The notes under the pieces: model-generated
Seen by the model: the letters and a program-made list of their open reading frames with translations, nothing else
Databases searched by the model: none
Told to the model about the DNA's origin: nothing
Origin: Sphagnum magellanicum
Lineage: Eukaryota; Streptophyta; Sphagnopsida; Sphagnales; Sphagnaceae
Length of the DNA: 64,000 nucleotides
Direction of reading: 5' to 3'
Assembly: GCA_021904315.1 (NCBI GenBank)
Contig: CM038917.1
Location: 19,762,041 to 19,826,040, forward strand
Made by a program: the position numbers and the translations under genes
Shown here: one piece after another, positions 38,040-51,200 of the stretch
How positions within the stretch are numbered: position 1 is the first letter of the stretch
Layout: each line of letters starts with the position of its first letter

Positions 38040-38950
38040 CTCCACAAGTACAGTTGGTCAGACCTCCATGTAGAGCACAATGTCAAAGAAAATGCTCAAG
38101 TACTTTAGGTCCTACAATGTCAAGCCAGTTTTGTCACATGTATGGGACCTTATAGTCTCAGGATTCCTATGTTGTATGTAATGTTATGTGAACATGATCT
38201 GCAATCTCTAGATATATGGAGAGGCCATATAGCAAAAAGGTGGGAGTTACCATCTGCTTTACTAGCTGCAATGCACATTACCTGACCTATGGAGAAGAGA
38301 CAGCCAAAGAAAACTAAATACCATGTCTACTTGTTTGTGATCTAAGAGGACTGAGGAGACCAACCTAATCCTTCAGTCCTCAAACTTAACACAAGATGGT
38401 TTACAAGGTTGACAGAAAATCAAATACTTGTATTCCATTGAAGAACCTAGAATCAAGAATGGATGGGGTGCTTGGATAATTAATTAATCTATAAGGCAGC
38501 TGTAAACAACATCATGATCTTCCACCTTTTGCACAGTTTTCAACTGTTACTTGCATGTTCATTGTCAAGTAAACATATTTCACATTGCTGCATTATCACA
38601 AACATAGAAATGTCAGAAGCATTTTGATTTGGATCAATGCCACAGAAATATCCAGATTACTCTAGGTCCCACATTGCAGTGCATGATAATGTATCAGCTT
38701 TTTCCATATCACTGATGCTTCACACGCCCCAGAAAAAGGCAACATCCTACTAAAAAACTCAGCTCAGTTCAAAACACAACACATAAAAAATTCAAATGTG
38801 TAGACCAAAACAATGCCCTTGCATATGAGGCTGTACATATCATAGATAAGTTGCTATAGAATAATAACTGAAGAAGGCAGTAGTTCAGGATTCCATACCA
38901 GATACCAGCTTCAGGAATGTGCTGATTTTCTTAAGGGGATGCAACAAATG
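38040..38950. other. intergenic, nothing recognised
   Basis: No coding frame or repeat unit seen. Confidence 0.5.
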
Positions 38951-38954
38951 TTAG

Positions 38955-39260
38955 CTTTTTGTGAATGGTACCTACTACCCACATTACTATGTCTTCGCTG
39001 ATGGTATCTACCCTAGGTGGAGTTGTTTTGTTCAAACAATTCATGAACATGTTGATGAGAATATTTCATCATCATGTACATGCAATCAACTTATTCTTGA
39101 TTGGACCCTACTCACTTGCCTCCGAGCACTCCATCTATGACTATGTGTCACCACATCCAATTGCAATTTAGCATTAAGGTATTGAAACTCAAGTTCATCA
39201 TGGCATATCTAAGGATCATACTTGATTATGCTTCTTTTAGTCTCTACGAGCCATTCCCCG
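38955..39260 (+). mobile_element. PIF/Harbinger transposase fragment
   Basis: The frame beginning at 38961 reads VNGTYYPHYYVFADGIYP and RWSCFVQTIHE, which closely matches the plant Harbinger DDE nuclease (family pattern: Y.LADGIYP.W..FVKTI). A second frame further on (about 39170-39235) gives LKLKFIMAYLRIIL, corresponding to the family's LK.IM.ACIILHNM block. The match is broken by frame changes and the rest of the transposase is missing. No terminal repeats were located. Confidence 0.65.
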
Positions 39261-39989
39261 CAAATTTGGCAACTAAAGTTTTTTGTTATATGCTACTAAA
39301 AGTCTAAAACTAAAGCACTAGTACAAGATGAAGAAATTAGAGACAAGGGCAATGCAAGCAATGGATCCCTAGAGAGAAAGTTGAGAAAGCAATTGGAGAT
39401 TACATGTGCATCAACTAAACTGGAGAATGCTATATGCAAGATTTTCACATCCACACACCACGATCACTGTTACTTGCATCCTTGTGTTGCTCATTTGTTG
39501 AAAATTAACATGTGTTCTCCTTGATTGTTGATATGCTACAAAGTCTTTTCTAACAAACTGTGCACATTGTAAATCTTCAAAATATCATGTTACCAGTGTT
39601 GGGTGGATATCTGAAAAATTCACATATAAGACTCAAATATTCTCCCAGATATCATCTTTAAAACTCTCCAGAGATTTTTTTTTAAGTGATATTTGGAGTG
39701 ACTCTTAACCCCGGGATCTCAAAAATATAAATTCTGATCAGTTAATATCTGGAATGGATTTATAAACAAATATTTTGAAATTCAGGCAAGGTATCAAATT
39801 CCTGCCCAGATCTGGCTATCACAACTCACAACAGGATAGGAGCTAGAATATTAGTTTGAGAAAAAAAATGAAATTAGGGTTTTCGAGAGCTAGGACTTCA
39901 ATTTGAAGGAAAAAACTGGCACATAGTGTTCTGGGAGCAGCTGCTGCCTCCAACCCTAAAATCAAGAACTTATAAAGGGGCTATAGATC

Positions 39990-40760
39990 TAGCCCCACTT
40001 TGTTCCTTGCATTTTTTTGGGTTTCTTTCTTTTGTTGTTCTTCTTTCCTCTCCCTCTTTTTCTTTTTTTTTCCTCCCAAAGTTTTCTAAAAGAAATGTTG
40101 TTATCTCTTCTCCATACTCTTCTTCTTTCCCTTTTTTCAAGTTTCTTAACAAAAATATTGTTGTATTTCTCCTTCACATTGCTCCATATTTGAATATCTA
40201 GGTGGGGAGTCCTCGGTCAGCAAGTGGGAGTAGTTGGGAGGTAGATTTCCTGGCAACAACAATATAAGTTTCTTTTTGTTTTTCTTCTACCTTCTTACAC
40301 TTTCTTTTCTTTGTTTTTTATTTTGTTGTTTTTGTGTTTTTCTTTTCTTTTGTTCTTATTTTTTCTTTTAATTTTTATACTACTTTTATCTATTTTTATG
40401 TGTTTTTTTTTCCATATTTCTATGTTTTTTCTTTTCTTTTCATGTTTCATGTTTTTTTTCTATGTTTCTTCTGTTTTAGTTTTTTTTCCCTTAGTAATTT
40501 CTTTTCTTTTCTTTTTTTTTTCTTTTTTTTCTTTCTATTTTTTCTATGTGTTTTATTTCCATGTTTTATTTCTTTTATTATTTTATCTTTCTTTAAATTA
40601 TTTATACATTTATTTTCTTCTTTGTTTTTTTTATAAAATTTTTGTTCTTTTTTAATATATATTTTTACATTTTTTGTTTCAATTTCCTTTTTATAATCAT
40701 TATTTATGGTTTTTTCTTTATTATGTTTATTTTTTCTAGGTATTTTTTTTGCTTTAAATC
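39990..40760 (+). repeat. T-rich low-complexity tract
   Basis: From 40260 to 40760 the plus strand is overwhelmingly T, with interspersed C and G (runs such as TTTCTTTTCTTTTG). A pyrimidine-rich prelude starts near 39990. Open frames here encode only Phe/Leu-rich low-complexity strings and are not genes. Confidence 0.75.
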
Positions 40761-40799
40761 CTTTTTTTTCCTTTTTCCGATACTAATGGTTTATTTTGC

Positions 40800-42690
40800 A
40801 TTTGTGGTTGTTGTGTAGGGTTTATAATATAACCTTTTTTTTAAATGACATTATAAATTACAAATCCATTATTTGTTTTGAAATATTATTTTTCTCGTAA
40901 ATGTTTACACCACAATCTTTTAGGTGTGCATAACATTCGCAATATCTTTGGTATTTTTTGCATGACATTTGTTTCTTTGAATGTTTTCCATCATCTGCCT
41001 TGTAGAACACTTGTGTGAAAAATGGGATAGTCAAGTGAAAATCAAAATGAAAAAGCAATAATATTCATAAGTAAAACTAAAATTGAAAAAGAAATGGAAG
41101 GAGTTGAAGAAAACCCAAGTTTGCAAATAAAATCTAACAAAATCCTAAGAGTGAATGAAGAAAATTTACAAATTACAAAAGATAAAATTAAAAAAAATTT
41201 GGAACAATTGCATCTTCAAAGAAAAAAAATGACAATCACATAATAAAAATGTTTTATGTTGGTCTTTTTACTATGTTAATTAAAATGCAAAAGTTCACTT
41301 GAAACCCCTCAAATCATGTGTTGAATATTATGTTATTCCAAATCTTCATTTTTTGTAAATCCAAGAAAATAACTAAGGAAGGTCTAATATCATATTATAA
41401 GACCAATGGAATAACTTGTTTTCTCAAACATGTTGATGGAGACCATTCAATAATTTTTAAAATTTTGAAGAAGAGGTTAACAATGCAATGAAAGGAAATT
41501 CAAATAGACAACTTGCAAAAAAGGAGCAAATGTTTTCAATTTTTCCATTTTAGATTTTTTTGCTCAAAAAGATCCTTTCAAAAAAATGATGTGGAGCAGA
41601 AAATGTTTGTTTATGAAAGACCTTGCACTTTTAATCATCAAAAACCACTTGCCTTTACAATTTATGGAAAGTGTATGGTCAAAGTGTTTAGTATTACATA
41701 TTTGTCCTTATGTTGAATTTCCCTCAAGACATTTTTTTTCACACAATGTTTTATTTAGCCTAATGAAGAAAACTAAATAGACATATGTTTTGCCTCTTCT
41801 ACAAGAATATTACTTTGGCATTGTTAGTCCTGATTCATGAACAAGTAGCCCCATTAAGAACAATTTTTTCTTGAATAAATGAATGTTCAAGACTTTTCAC
41901 ATTATATGTTTATGCCAATGTCCTTTGACCAAACCCATGACCTTAATTGATCCAAGACCATGAACCCACAACTACTACTTATTAATTATAGTCATTAACC
42001 AAGTGTTTAATTTAATTTTTCTCATGTTGGCAAACGAACTCTTCTATTTCATCATGTGTTTAGTGGCTTTCATATCTACATACCAGATTTCTAAATCATG
42101 CAATTCTTCATAATGCATTAGTTACAAGTCCTACTTTGATTGAATACTTTTCATTTTTTACAACATTAACAATAATGTTATCTTCCTTCTTATCTTCTTT
42201 CTTCTTTTTACATTCGTGCTCCCAATGCCTAGGTGGCCTTCTCATGGTAATAATTACATTCCATTTCTTATTTCAAAATTGCCAAAGGATGGAAATTTGA
42301 GGGACTATGTCTTCCAAGCTTTGAAGGCCACCATGTACAAGTCCATTGAGTATGAAGAAAGTATTGAGGATTTTGTTGGGCACACATGAGAAAATTTGTT
42401 GATGACTATTATGGAGGATTTTAAGGGTGTCAAGTTTCACAATTATTTTTGGGCTCCTTACTGAGCTCATTTGGATTTTAAAAAGTGGAAAGGGCAAAGA
42501 AAAATGGTTTAAGGCTTGCAAAGATGCAAGTCTTTTCTTTTCAAAATTGAAAAACTCCTATCAAGACTCAATTTGTGTCCAAGGTGATTTTAATCAAAGA
42601 AACCTTGAGTTTAAGGATGCCATAAACCTTTTTCTATTCAAGGCAAACAATTTTTTTCTAGAGCACAATTTCTATTCTTGAAAAAAGGGG
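40800..42690. other. AT-rich intergenic, no gene recognised
   Basis: Several frames of 60-85 codons show no family features. Nothing is supported. Confidence 0.45.
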
Positions 42691-42696
42691 GGGGAG

Positions 42697-43330
42697 GGGG
42701 AAAAGCACATTATAGTGGACCAAAATGGGCAGTTGAAAGTCCATTTTTGCAATCCAATTCTAATGTATTTTCATATAAAAACATTCAAATCACATTGAAA
42801 TTAACATTTATTTCCATATTCAAATTCATGAGCCCCTAATATAAACTATTTAAAAACACCTTTATAAATATGGGTCTTGAAAAAATAAGTTTAAATATTG
42901 AAATTGATTTTATGAATTTGACATATTTCATTTGGATTCATTAAAAAAAATTAAAAAATTAAAACCTTTTATAACTTGATTTTTTCATCTTAAGTATTAT
43001 AAGCTTGCAAAGTAAGGCCCCCAAAAGTTCTAAACATGTCCTCCACTTCCACTAGAAGAAAAAAATCCATATCCATAATTTTTAAACCATTATTTGGACT
43101 ATTACATTTGACATATCCTATATTGTAAAGCCCATTTCCCCATTAAATATTGATCTTTTTGGTGTAAAATTTTCAAAGTTAGGAGGACTAGAATATAAGT
43201 TTCATTATTTCATCATAATTTTTAAAAATGTATCAAATGCATTTGAATTATATACAAAAAGACTTGACTAACCCAAAAAAAATGAAAAATGTTACATCCA
43301 TAAAAGTCCACTATAATGTGCATTTACCCC
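42697..43330. mobile_element. 634-bp non-autonomous TIR element (family T1)
   Basis: The left end reads GGGGAAAAGCACATTATAGT and the right end is the complement of GGGGTAAATGCACATTATAG; both continue with TGGAC, giving terminal inverted repeats of about 24 bp. The interior has no coding sequence. Its right edge (ACCCC at 43330) touches the left edge (GGGG at 43331) of a T2 element. A G-rich run before the left end blurs the exact border. Confidence 0.7.
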
Positions 43331-44426
43331 GGGGTTGCAAGCAAGGTAAAGTAGATGGTTCATTGCTCCTTCTAAAAACAAATTACATGTAACCATGAAA
43401 AAGTTTTAATGTATTGAAAGTATAATTTATTTTTGGTACAATAATTAACATGATAATAATCTTTCATTTTATGTTTTAAATGTTGAAAAACCCCATCTTG
43501 AAAGTAAACATTTTTTTCTAACCTACTTTATACTTACCTAACAACTTAGAACCTACCTAGTAACCTAGTAAGTACCTAACTTGGTAGGTAATAGGTAAGT
43601 AATACCTAGAGGTAATAGTAAGTAGGTATGTATGTACATACCTAGTAATAAATAGTAGGTAAGTACAGACATACATACATATGTACTACCTATTAGGTAG
43701 GTAGGTAGATACATAGGTATATATGTATGTATTGTATAGAGTAGGTAGGTAGATAATAGGTATACTAACCCATAGGTACTAACTACTTTATAGGTAGCTA
43801 ATTAATAGTTAGTAGGTAGCTAACATCTAGTTAAACTATTAACATAAGTAGGTTATTAATGTATGTAGGCTAGTCATGTAATCGGAATATAGTCACAAAA
43901 TAGTCTTAATTTAGTCATGTAGTCATAATGCAATTACAATGTAATCACAAATTTGAGTAAGAATATATGACTAGGGATATATGATTACATGACTATATTA
44001 GGACATTAGTTGTAAATGTCCAAGTCATGAAAGACACATTTTGGCGTTGTGTTACAAAATGGGTTACATGTAGATGAAATATTGATTTAAAAAAAATTTC
44101 AACTTAGTGCCCTAAAAAATACTTATGTATTATCAAATTATGATTGTTATAATCATAATATATCCAAATTTTTAATATGAAGTAGGTTTGAACACCATTT
44201 TGACCAAATTAGTTTCAAACATACTTTCAACCTACTTTTATGATACCAAAATTGTTCAAATTTTGTATCCAACTTCCCATAAACTAAATATATGGCCCTA
44301 TGGTTTTATATTTTTATTTCAAAATATTTTGAATCTACTTTCTTGTGTCCATATCAAAAATTATTCCATTTTTTAATTGGACTTTGGGTGGACTAATTTT
44401 TTTATCTACTTTACCTTGTCGACACC
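43331..44426. mobile_element. T2 TIR element, copy 1, carrying an inner insertion
   Basis: The ends carry CAAGGTAAAGTAGAT and, inverted, ATCTACTTTACCTTG. The outer parts (43331-43515 and 44045-44426) align closely with T2 copy 2 at 58253-58848, including AATAATTAACATGAT, TTGAAAAACCCCATCTTGAAA and CAACTTCCCATAAACTAAAT. The middle 530 bp (43516-44044) is absent from copy 2. There is no transposase, so it is non-autonomous. Confidence 0.8.
43516..44044. repeat. degenerate TAGGTA/TACCTA simple-sequence block inside T2 copy 1
   Basis: About 350 bp of scrambled TAGG, GTAG and TACC tetranucleotides in both orientations (for example ATTAGGTAGGTAGGTAG near 43692), followed to 44000 by a looser AGTCATGTAGTCATAAT pattern. 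It is self-complementary over long stretches and could fold. Confidence 0.8.
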
Positions 44427-44815
44427 TAGGGCTATGACATTGAAAATGTTTAAAACCCTAACTTTAATGTTCACCCAATCATATGTTTTGAATCAATCTT
44501 GAGGGTATTAAAAATTGTTTAATGCAATTATTGCTACCATAACCATGTTATTTTAACGGGCAACACCAATTTTGCAATGAATGGGGTAATTATGTATGTG
44601 GGTTTTTATTTAGGGTTCAATTTGGGTTCTTTTTTGTTCAAGGTTAATTTTTTTATAGTTAAAATCAATGGGAGTTTGATTATTTACATTTAGTTTTTTT
44701 TTTGTTGTTTGTTGGCTAGAAAATTTGACTTTGAATGATGCATCTTGGGCATTGAATGCAAATTAAAATGATTGGTGTGTTGAGGCCATTCCTAGCATGT
44801 GCATCATCATTTTAG
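44427..44815. other. AT-rich spacer between T2 copy 1 and the hAT relic
   Basis: No feature recognised; it may include the lost N-terminal part of the hAT transposase. Confidence 0.4.
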
Positions 44816-45440
44816 AAGTGTGTTGCTCATAATATGTTAGTTTTTATGCTTGACCCACATTTTAAACACCTACGATTCATTCAAGATTATGTGGGCCATG
44901 AACTAGCTATGCAAATTGTCGCAAAATATTATTGTGAAGGTTTTTTGTTAATTTTATTGATTGTTTATAAAGCCTTAACACCAAATTGTATCACTATTGA
45001 ACCCATTGGGTCTATTGTGGTTGAACTAATTGAATTTGGGTCATTGGGGTTCTTTAAAGCAAATTTGTTTCTTTTTAGAAGGATTATAGTGGTTATTAAT
45101 CCATTTAGTCCTTTGATTTGGTGAGTAAATCATGAACAAAAAATTCTTAATCTATCATATTTCAATCACCAAGTCATGAGCATTGTTGGCTCATAAATTG
45201 ATATTAAAAGGATTTAATATGATGGGCATCATCATAAGTTTGAAATGTTATTGGATTGGATTTTGAAAATCTAGATATTAAGCTAGGTCTACTTATGAAG
45301 AACTAGTTAGATGATCCTAGATTTGGGTTCACAAATGAACCAACATTCATTGATGAATACTTTGATGTTGAAGATGGAATGATTTTAGAAAATGAACATT
45401 TCATTGCATATTTCAATTTATTTGAAGAATAATAACATAT
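44816..45440 (+). mobile_element. hAT (Ac-like) transposase C-terminal fragment
   Basis: The open part (44834-45124) reads MLDPHFKHLRFIQDYVGHE and IVAKYYCEG, matching the LDPRFK...L.....GHE..I..EY block of plant hAT transposases. It continues in the same frame, past an in-frame TGA where the family has Trp, into VNHEQKILNLSYFNHQVMS and IVGS, which is the hATC dimerisation motif (QILGIVGSQIETERIF in relatives), with a TAA at the Gln. A later frame gives MMGIIISL and DEYFDVEDGMILENE. At least two stops and one frame change: inactive. Ends not found. Confidence 0.75.
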
Positions 45441-45444
45441 TGTG

Positions 45445-46610
45445 GTGTTGAAGGGTGCAAATTTCAAGACAATTGTGTAAAAGAAATTTATCTTGTGAAA
45501 AATAACAAAGGAGGTACTTAATTGCAATTGTTTTTGGTTATGAGTTTTTGTGATTTGTTAGTTGCAAGTACCTAATGGGCATAATGCTTCAATTGTGTGT
45601 TGTGTGTTTGTAATTTGTTGGTTGTAGGTACCCTAATTGTAAGAAATAACATGTTTCAACAATGAGTAAAGGTAGAAAAAATGTGAAGCACCCTAAAATG
45701 TTTTAGAGCTTCACAATAGTTCAAAGTGTAAAATTGTATTTGCATGTGTGATGTCAATTAATATCAAATTTCAATGTTATTGAAGCAGAATTAAAATATG
45801 TACAATACATTTTGTTAAAAATTATCAAAACATTTTTTGTAAGTTGTTTGTGACATTTTCATTTTCATACACATCTTTGATTTAAACATGTGTTTTGGGT
45901 ATACTCACAAACAAGATTTTGACATAAACATGTGTATTTTTGCTTGAAAATGATGTGAATTATGGCTATATTCTTTAATGTACATGCTTAAGTTCATGTT
46001 TAATCAACATCGACCTTTTTCATACCTATTACCCTTGCCCTTATGTGAAAATAAAATGGACCTCTTCTAGGCATAAATTTTGTTAAAAAAAAATTATTAT
46101 TAAGCCCATGGGTTGTAGAAATGTTTTTTTTTTTTTAATGCCTTGACCCTTAGTGTGCATGAAAGTAAACACCCAACCAACATTGATTTGAGTTTGCCAC
46201 TTAATCAGGTCTTAAAGTAGGTAGGGAGGTTTTAAGATAATCTACGTATAAACACAAAATTGCAAAATCTAACATTATATTAGTTTATGGAAAATATGGA
46301 TGCTTGAAAATTTGCTAATTCACATACCTTTAAATTAACTCATACATGAAATCTTCACACTATTTTGTTAATTTTATAATCCATATGAAAAGAAACCATG
46401 GAAAGGCAAAGAGATTTGGCCAATGGCTTGATTTGCATAGAATTGTTTTAGCCCATCATTAGAACTAGTGGTTCTTTCTCAAGCCAAAATCGATGCTCAT
46501 TAGGAAAACCAAACACATGGCCAGCATTGTTGTAGACATAATTAGTGGTTAAAACTCATTATCAAGGACATCTTCATAATTAAGTTGTTAGACATGTAAA
46601 AAATTGTTGT
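45445..46610. other. AT-rich intergenic, nothing recognised
   Basis: Only a loose 80-bp repetition near 45530-45630 (TGATTTGTTAGTTGCAAGTACC and TAATTTGTTGGTTGTAGGTACC) stands out. Confidence 0.45.
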
Positions 46611-46621
46611 ACAAAGATGAT

Positions 46622-47908
46622 AACACTAGGATCCATTCACAATAAAAGGAGTCATAGGCGCTAAGGTCAAAATCCTTACCAAGGATTGCATTTTACACAT
46701 GTCTTGCATGGATTAGTCTATTAAATACCAAAAAATCATTTTAAATGTAATTTTTGGGACTAAATATAAATATTGTGACCAAACATGACCCATATTATAA
46801 TAATAAAAATATTTTTTGCATGAGGACCTAAATTATAATCAAATGTACACTTCTGTTTTAAACCATGATTACAAATTTGAACATTTTTAACCATTAAAGG
46901 ATGTTTAGAATCAAAATTAACAACATTTTTTCAAAGGATTCAATACATGTGGGTGAAATCACAATCAAAGGAGCCAAGGACGTCATTCTTGTGTTGGTTT
47001 ATAAGTTGAAATTTTGTATTTCGGATACCCCATTTTAAATATAAATACATTTTGATGACAAATTGATTTTATATCATGTATATTATGCATTCATGCCCTC
47101 TATCACATATATATGAATAATGTTTGTTAAAACCACACTTTTAAAATCCATGATTTTTAATGTCAAAAACACTTTTGAACCAAATGGGTTCAAATGGGTT
47201 ATAATTTTTTTTTCATCAATTCAAATCCTTTTGCCCTTCTAATCATCAATATTAAAATCCTTTCCAATTTTCAAAAGGAATGGTGCACATTTGGTAAAAG
47301 AAAAAGAGGTTTGAAAAAAAACAAGGACTATCCACTTTCAAAGTTTGAGTGCTTTGAACATGCAAAAACATTTTTGATTTGTGTCAAGCTTTGAGCATGT
47401 AAAATTTTAATTAATGGAAAAAATTCAAAAAATTTTTATGACAATCCAAACTATTATGCTTCCCTTGTGATCTTTCAAACATGCAAAAATGTAATTTTAA
47501 GGAATGTCCCCTCACTTGGGTGGCTGTTTAGACTATGATTTTACCCATGTGCATTTGAAAATACAAACACATGTGCCCCTTCTTATGATGTATATTAGAG
47601 CCCATAATAAAATTGAAAACATTTGATGAACAATTGAGTAATAAAAAACATGTTCAAATTTTATAGTCTTTAAACGAATTCTATCAACAAATGCTTTGTG
47701 TATGACAAAGGATTTTAATAACATGATGAAATGACTCCAAATTTGTCAGATATCAATTTCAAGAATAAACAAGCAAAACTCCAAAATATGAACAAATAAT
47801 ACATTATATATAATTATTGATGATTTTTCAAAATATTAGAGGTGCAATTTTTATTGCAATTACAAGTGATTTGGCTCCTTTTACTATGAATGGACCCACT
47901 AGTGTTGT
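46622..47908. mobile_element. 1.29-kb non-autonomous Mutator-like element
   Basis: The left end AACACTAGGATCCATTCAC with AATAAAAGGAGTCA and the right end (complement of ACACTAGTGGGTCCATTCAT with AGTAAAAGGAGCCA) form terminal inverted repeats of about 35 bp. A 9-bp direct repeat, AAAGATGAT at 46613-46621 and AAAGATGGT at 47909-47917 (eight of nine identical), flanks it. Nine-bp duplications are typical of Mutator-like elements. No transposase inside. Assignment to the superfamily is by duplication length and is inference. Confidence 0.65.
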
Positions 47909-47917
47909 AAAGATGGT

Positions 47918-48296
47918 AGTTCTATGTCCCTAAATGACACCCATACCTAATCAATTTAGTTAGGTCCACTGAGATATGATCTTGGTCCATTGAGAGTGAT
48001 AGACATCCTGTAACTTCAAAACTTGAACTATTACAATGTTTGTAACTTGTAAGCTCCCTCCATTTCATAATAATTATTTCAAAGATTAACAAAATATCAT
48101 TTGTTAATTTACTATTCATATAGGACAATTCATCAACCACTATTGTGGCTTTGAAAGTTCAAAACTTTTAGCCACAAGGAGAAAATGTATGAATTTCATT
48201 AGCAAGTGCTTGTCCATAAGTAAAAATCAAAATCAAAAGATAAAAACAAGAGGTTACATACATACTACAATCTTTAGTGCATAGTTCATGATTTAG
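47918..48296. other. spacer at the 3' side of the receptor kinase gene
   Basis: Probably contains the 3' UTR of the minus-strand gene. Nothing else seen. Confidence 0.4.
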
Positions 48297-51200
48297 TCAT
48301 TTAGGTAAGATATTGGAAAAGATTTCAGAAATTTCAATCATTCTAGGGTTTGAAGAACTTGAAAGCAAATGGTTGGACACCCCATTGTTTGTTGATTGAC
48401 TTGTGGAAGAAGAGAGGGATGTTGGGGTTGAAAAAAGGAGGTGAGTTGTGTCTTTCTCATGGTTGGGGCCAGATGCAAATTTGGTAATATCTGGAATTGA
48501 ATTGCGTTTCACATCACTTTTAGGACTGAATTCTTGAGACTCCATTTGACCATTGCCACAATCTCGAAGGGCTTGCACCACTTGAGGCATGGATGGTGTA
48601 TCATTACCTGCCATTTCCGCACACCAAAGGGAAAGTTTTACAAGGTCCGAAAACTCTTGTTTTTCAAAGTTACCATCCATATTTGGGTCTGCCAATCCAT
48701 TAAGATGTTTGGATCTCCAAGCTTCGGATACCTAAAAAATATAAACATTGCCAATTGTCAGCTTGTAAGTGGTATTTTTTTTTTCGTATATGCAAAGGGA
48801 AAAGAAAACTTTTCCAATGGAAAGTAATCATTATTACTCACTTTCGGTGTAATAGCAAAATGACTTTGAGCAGTCAAAATCTCCATCATCACAATTCCAA
48901 ATGCATACACATCGCTTTTGTTCGTAAGCATTCCAGATTGATGATATCTACATGTCAAGTGAAAAACTTGTTAAACTTACTATAGCTTAAGTTTTATTTC
49001 TTCACAAGTGCTAATCAACAAACAACAATATCATGAACAATAATAATATGATTACATTTAGAGCCTTACTCAGGATCAAGATAACCAGGAGTTCCTTTCA
49101 CAATAGTGGTGATATGGCTATCATCTCCTTGTTCCATAGCGTGCGATTTGGAAAGGCCAAAATCAGCCACTTTGGCAACCATATTACTTGTGAGAAGTAT
49201 GTTGGTGGTTTTGACATCACGATGTATAATGGCAGGAGAACATTTGTCATGTAAGTATTCAATCCCTACACCAAAATAAAGTACAGAAAAAGGATATTCA
49301 AACATAAATATAAATCAAAGGTGTGTGTGACACATTTATCACATAGTTACTCTAGCCCCACACAAAAGTGAGCATTTAGCAAGGATGATAATATAAGTAT
49401 GAGTCTAAACATTCCACAACACTTAAGTCTTGTGCATGTGTAGAACAATGAACAAAACAAAGAGATGAATGTCAAAATAATAGTCCAAGGTGCACAACAC
49501 AACTTTCATGCATTTATCCAAATATTGCCTTTTAGTACCCCTTATGGCAAATTTATTAGGAAATTTACCTTCAGCAACTTGCAAAATGATGGTTGTTCTT
49601 TGCCTCCAAGTCAATGGTTTTTCCATGGCACTCTCACCTGCAAAAAGACAATTGATGGATAATATGTTGATATTTGTGTGATGCCTATAAAATATTAAAT
49701 ACATTCTTTGATAATAAATAAAAAATGAGCTTTGCAATGTGCATGCTTCATATGCCTACATTACATTTACATTTCAGATGAGATTTTCAATAATGTACAT
49801 AACAACTATTTTCTAAGTTAAGCCAAATAATGTAGTTTCATTTTCACTTTGGACGACCTTATGTAATAATTTAAGCATCATACTTCAAGTAAAATTAACA
49901 TAGTGGTGACTTAACAATAACATAAATATGGTACTTAACAATCTAGCATTAATGTAACCAGCCACAGTCCTGCCTCCAAAATTACCATCAACCCTAATTA
50001 CTTGTGCTTATAAATTTACAATTTCAAAATTGTAGTTACCATGTAGTCTATTTCGCAAGTCACCTCCACTCATGTATTCATATACAAGCATGTAATTGTT
50101 TGGTGCAAGGCAATAGCCAATAAGTGAAACCAGATATTTGTGGTGCACCATGGAAAGGAGCTCAATCTGTACATACAAGATCCATATGCCCACATTTGTA
50201 AAAAAATATACAAATGAAACAATAAGGTAGTAAGCATAATTAACATTGGTCATTGATGTATAAAAGACTATTGATCTCCCTTTCAATCAAAATTTGTAAT
50301 GTAAAAGCTTACCTCATTGAAGAACTCTTGTTTGCTTTGGTGAGAACTTGCTGACAAAGTTTTAACTGCAACTTCTTGCCCATCAGGCAACTTGCCATAA
50401 AACACTTCACCAAATCCACCCACACCTAGTTTTTCCCCAAAATTAGTTGTTGCTTGCTTTAGCGTGGCTAGTGTGAATGCTTGACATTTGCCTCCTTTTT
50501 TCTGCAATCGTCTTTGAAGTTCCTTTTCAATGGGGTCCATGCCACCTACCCACAAAAATTCAAATTTTAATAATCATCATGAGAAATTCAAGATTCACAA
50601 TGGAGATTGTTTATCCACTTAGCCAAAAACCAAATATTGGTAGAATGTGACCATTTAAGCCTTTGCTTACTTGCGTGTGCATAATAGTGTGCATAATATA
50701 ACCAGATCACTGATCTGATGACAATTAATAGAACTCCACCAATGACACCAACTAATATCCATATAAGTGATCGGGATTTCCCAACAAGTACAGTTACAGA
50801 GCTCCATAACTGAGTTGATGAATTAAGGTCTCGGATATACAAAAGTCCAGTTTGATCCAAATACAAAATCCAATCAACATCAGGATCTCCAGAGGCCGAG
50901 TATATATCGGAAACAAATTCATGGGTATCATTGGTTTGGAGTTGAAGGGTGCCATTTTGCTGCAATGTAAGTACACAGTGTGAATTACCATGTGTGGGAG
51001 ACAGCCATATAATTGCGCCACTTGTCTCCCTGATTTGCAAAGTGCAATTATCCTCGATGGTCAAAATATACTTGTCATTGCTTAATGAGCCTTCAGAAAG
51101 GTAATACCCTCTTGGCATGTATGGCACATTAACAGTTTGTCCTTTTGTCAAAAAATCCCAATATGGCCCATAAACACTCAAAGAACTTAGTGATGTTGGA

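Noticed and set aside
40311-40655. Hydrophobic plus-strand frames of about 100 codons
   Set aside because: They are Phe/Leu-rich artefacts of a T-rich low-complexity tract.
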